The notes beneath the pieces were generated by a model. That model was not told the DNA's origin, searched no databases, and saw only the letters and a list, made by a program, of their open reading frames with translations. From Rhyacichthys aspro (Eukaryota; Chordata; Actinopteri; Gobiiformes; Rhyacichthyidae): a stretch of 64,000 nt of DNA. The stretch is from contig CM072165.1 in assembly GCA_036850595.1 (NCBI GenBank), positions 8,070,109 to 8,134,108 of the forward strand, given 5' to 3'. Below are positions 59,801-64,000 of the stretch, piece by piece. Position 1 is the stretch's first letter; each line of letters starts with the position of its first letter. The position numbers and the translations under genes were made by a program.

Positions 59801-62800
59801 TTTGAGTGATCTATAGGTGACACTGGTAGAAGTAAAAATTGCTGTGAGCTTAAACAGAGATAAAAATCAGAAAGATCTCTGTAAATGTTGTGTTGTATTT
59901 TCCAGTAGCGGTGTAATAGCCGCAGTTGAGTTTGAACTTGAAATGACTGCCTGTGGTTTTGCCTCGCCTCTATTGGTTTTGTGCAGACACGTTCCTGCAC
60001 TGATTTATCTGGAGTCTTTTTCAGCTCAAGCCAAAAATATGCAATTTTTTGCATGAATCCTGAGCCGTACATTATGTTACAAAACAGAAGCCAGCCTTCA
60101 TGGGATTGTGCTGCTAAAATGAGAATGTCATATTGTTATATTAATACTTGTGCCTTTTTTGAGGTGGGTGTAATGAGTTGGGATGATGAACCGGAATACT
60201 CTGTTCCTGGGGATTAGCTTTAGAGGCAAGAGAACACGACACACTTTTATCTTGCTGACATCACATGGCCAGCGCTGGAGTGTGGGTGGACAGTTGTGCT
60301 CACGAAATGTATCCTCGGGCTAGCATTATAGGATACAACAACTAAGCAGCCTGACATTTTCCAAATGTCTCTGCCATGATTCTCTTACTCTTATTTCTCT
60401 CTAATACAAGATATCTCATTAAAATCTCTACAAACTGGAAAAAACATTACATTAAAACAAGAAAAGTTCAAACACTGAGGAACCTAACCTACTTAGCTAA
60501 TGAACATCCAAATGGCTAAAGTCAAATAAAATACAACTCACCTCCTGCTACTTATGACCTACTTCGTCATTGTTTGAAATGTTTTGAACACAGAGACAGC
60601 CTATTTGCTGAGTTCTCGCTTTTGATTAAATAAAAATTGATGGGAGAGCAGACAATTGAGTCTCTGTTACAAAGCAAAGGGACTGGGACTGCAGCATTAC
60701 TGATTTAACACTTCATAACGGTTATGTCTTGCTGAATATAAATTGATTTAATGCTTTTTAAGATCTAAAAACACATGACTACCTACCTCTCCTGTAGCCT
60801 GTTGCAGGTTTAATACTCAACAGCTAATAAACAAATGACCAGAGATGTGGCTGTGGTTGCTGAACTTGCTTTTTGACCAAAATGTAACCACGGAAAACAC
60901 AAGCTGCTTTGAGAAACACTGCAGTCCCCCCTGTTGCACCAAATGACATCATCTATCAACATTTGGGATTACAATATATTTTTAGTCAACCACACTGCTG
61001 CTCATCATGATCCCTGTTGATTGACTATCGGAAAATTCAGTCTGAACCGCAGTGTCCATGGATCTAAATGCACAGTTTCTGGAAATGATTCATTCCCCAC
61101 TCACTGTTTACCTTCCTTTCTTGAACTATTATTAAATGTCTCTGCTTCACCGAAAGGGAATCTATTGCCGAGGGTGTGGAGGTTACTCAACAAGGAATGG
61201 CTACAGAAGAGTTTTATCACATCACAGGTAACAGTTTAGACATGTCTGGGACAGAGTGGACGACTCATACTACAACCTCACACCTGAGATTGCATTGCAA
61301 AACTTGCTTAACTTGATACATTGGGCAAGATTGTGTTTGAGTGTTTTCGAAAGGAAATGTAGTCGGTATCATTATGGCCTTGTGAAGCGGCCAAGGACTT
61401 GTCTTACTTGGCGCTGTGGAACTCATAAACATTGTTAAGACGGCCAAGTGAGTCCTTCAGCAACATTGTGCGGATTTGGCTTATAGTGGTCTTCTTGTAA
61501 CAGTGTTTTCCCCCTGTCAGCTCTTTAAACAAAATCTCTATTCCTCAGTAAATATAGCAAACCAGTGGACATATTTACATAACTTGCTGTTTCCACATTA
61601 GAGCATACATCATGGTATTTCTCAAGGCACTGTGTAAAGGTTAAAATGCATATTTTAACTCCCTATAGGCATTGCCATGAACTTGTCACCATTGTCCCTT
61701 AGAAACAAGACCTATTGCCAGAAGGGATGAACTATAGCCAAAGTGCGCCCCCTCCCCAACTATTCACCCGTCTCAGGTTGCATCATGCATCACCCGAGTA
61801 ATTTAACAAAAGAAAAAAAATCAGAACAGGAAGTAAACACTTAGTTGGTTGGTGGAGAGGTATTTTCTCTCCTGTAAGTCTTGTTACTTTGTAGTGAACA
61901 TATGTAAACAAACAGTAGGCGTTTTTGTTGAAATAATGTGGAGTCTCATTAAGGTGTCAGGTTTCAGGTTGGAAAGTCCATTTGTGTCATTTATGGAGAA
62001 GGGGAAACAGAGCAGTACAAGGGTGTGGTGGCATCTTATGTGGTTTTACCCACCTCCAGCCCCGCAGGCCCTTTCTGTGATAATAAATTGGGATGGGAGG
62101 AGTTGTGGTCCCTGGGTCTACTTTTCCCTCTGAACTTATGTTTTATCTCAAGGGCTTCGGCTGGGCTTTATAAATCAAGTTTATTTTAGTGTTTTTCACA
62201 TTGTGTTTGAAACAGCGCGTCTGTCGCTGACGATTGAAATTTTTACAAGTGTGACTTTGTGAAGTCTGTGTTTCATTCAAAACCTTTTTTTTTTTTTGCT
62301 TTATTGTGCTGTTGTTGGCTACTCTTTCACATTAATATATGGGAACTGTCCCGTCTGCTGTAATATCAATTCCACAAGTGGCCTTTCCTCATTCTTTCAA
62401 AAGACAGCAGGGTGTGTCAAATGTAGAAAAACGCTTACAGTGTAATTTTCAGATGTTGATGTTAGTTGCTAAAATTAAGTTTTTACTATTGTGGCATCAC
62501 TGTGGTTAATGCTACATGCTCATTGGTCTAACAATGATCGTGTGGGAGTAGATACAAGTACAAAATTCAATCAAAACAGACTAGGGCCTTTAAACCTGGG
62601 AGCATTTCAGTAATGGTGTTCATCTTTTCTCTGGTTCTAGCCTGAACAGAAATATCATTAAAAAAGAGTAGGAAATACAGGTAGTGACACTGGAAGAAAA
62701 AATGAGATCTTGACCCTGAAAAAGGCAAACCATTCTCTTCAGTTGAATGCCTGCACTCTTGGTAGTGCTGTATCCTCAACAAGTGGCTGCCATACACACC

Positions 62801-64000
62801 TACAGCACTGCATGTAGTAAAACCACTTTAATCCAGTCGGAGCAGAGCCGTACCCATCTGCTGTCGCTAAATGCTCGGAGTCATGGAAGCTTACCGTCGA
62901 TCAGGGAGATTAACAGTTGAAACACAGTGGCAGTGTGGTAATGGTCCCTGTTTGAATGCAAATGACACTCGTCCTTAGAGACTAATGAGGGCAGCTCATT
63001 GTTTTAGAAGGGATTACATTTGTGAACCATTTGGACACAAGTCTGGACCATTTCCTTGTCTCATGACTCCAAAGCATTGATCCAGATCAGTCAATGCATG
63101 GATATCGTAAAAGGTTTTCTAATAGCTTTCCAGATTGTTTATGTAGTGTTTCCTGCTATAACCTATTAACAATGTATAGCTCAAATTTAGAAGAAGCAAT
63201 TGATTTGCTGTTGTCATGTTTATTATGATGCTTTTCTTAGCACACAATTTTGTATCTTTCTGCTCATTTAGCTGTTAACTTTTTAATTCATTTCTTTTTA
63301 ATTAGTAAATATGTATTGGAAAAAATTACTAACCTAACAAAAGAACACAGCTCCCTCTAAACTTCTTGCTTTCAGGGGACCTTGTGCATTTTTTGAGAGA
63401 TGAGCCCCCTTTATATTTGCTGTAAAAAAAAATCATAAAAACATGTCTCTGCCCGAGGGGACCTAGTATAGCTGCCTTGCTGCCGTTGATCTATGGACAC
63501 AATGCAGATAACAGGACACAATCTACTCCAATTATGTCCATTTGTTTTCCTCCTTTCTTTCTTTAGCATCACAAGGCCCTGCTGACCTCATCGGATCTCT
63601 GCTAATCTGCAACATCACTTTGACTTTCCCATTTCTTTTGGCCCCAAAACTTGTGATTACACTTGATAGCACTTTTGCATAGATTGTCTGACATTCACAA
63701 TTCTCTAAATGATCACCACACACTTTTTGCTCGCTTCGAAAATGCATGTCTTTTCCATCTTATCAGCTGCCGCACCCTTGCCCTCCCTCCCTCAAAAGGA
63801 AGTCGTCTCCATGCAAGGCTCTTTCTTGATGTTATTTCCAGGGAATAGTTTGTCCTTTGCGGCAGATAGCAGGCCGCGATTATTTTCCCTCATCGCTGCA
63901 GATTGCCTGGCAGAGGACTTGACATGCAATTAGCCGTCTTGTGATGAGCTTATTGTTGCTGTAAAGCCTGTCAAGAAATGTTGCACAAATAGATAGAATC
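56831..64000 (+). other. rgs12: rgs12 intron (continues past the window)
   Basis: Apart from the candidate first exon at 59.4 kb, about 7.2 kb with no exon that I can assign. I looked for the expected serine-rich exon and the RGS box and did not find them, so they should lie to the right. Confidence 0.6.
59225..59452 (+). promoter_or_regulatory. rgs12: Candidate internal promoter and alternative first exon of rgs12
   Basis: A GC- and CG-richer island without TATA box stands inside an AT-rich intron. It contains an ATG at 59426 opening MEQTLTLNS and a consensus donor (TTCT/GTAAGT) after 59452. The 27 coding bases leave phase 0, the same phase as the upstream rgs12 exon end at 56830, so this exon could join the next rgs12 exon in frame and yield a form without PDZ and PTB. 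Confidence 0.45.

Overview
The window looks like nuclear DNA from a ray-finned (teleost) fish. It has multi-exon vertebrate genes with short GT-AG introns, AT-rich introns and intergenic DNA, fish-style microsatellites and LINE-tail relics, and proteins that read as clear vertebrate orthologues. All gene names come from protein families and motifs I recognised by eye; no search was run.

Layout. (1) 1-14.2 kb is a tandem duplication of a mucin-like gene. Each copy has a giant exon of Thr/Pro/Ala repeats (units of about 7-8 residues, TTTTAAP/TTTTTAAP), a SEA-like module split over three exons, a short Thr-rich exon and a final exon that looks like a GPI-attachment signal. Copy A (1-3192) lacks its 5' end. 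Copy B (7090-12751) is complete, with a TATA promoter and signal-peptide exon, but has one single-base frame break near 8120-8124. Between the copies lie a duplicated piece of the cldnd1 upstream region, a decayed third mucin terminal exon, and an orphan minus-strand exon near an NRF1 site. (2) 14.2-18.1 kb (+) is cldnd1, a claudin-like four-pass membrane protein. (3) 18.2-20.8 kb (-) is acy3/aspartoacylase, tail to tail with cldnd1. (4) 22.9-28.4 kb (-) is an oxysterol-binding protein (osbp family) in 15 coding exons. (5) 32.1-35.2 kb (+) is coro1b, followed by ptprcap (37.4-38.0 kb). (6) A tRNA-Ala(CGC) lies at 38.9 kb. (7) 39.9-47.2 kb (+) is dtx4, a deltex E3 ligase with an apparent second TATA promoter and first exon inside intron 2. 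(8) 49.9-51.6 kb (+) is msantd1. (9) 53.6 kb to beyond the window end (+) is the 5' part of rgs12 (PDZ, PTB, start of the linker). Its next intron holds a candidate second promoter.

The genes are not one pathway. The order acy3 / osbp / coro1b-ptprcap / dtx4 resembles human 11q12-q13 and msantd1-rgs12 resembles human 4p16.3, so the window spans a synteny junction between dtx4 and msantd1. The most unusual parts are the mucin tandem with its extreme repeat and its relics, and two phase-compatible internal first exons (dtx4 at 44.4 kb, rgs12 at 59.4 kb) that would make proteins lacking the N-terminal interaction domains.
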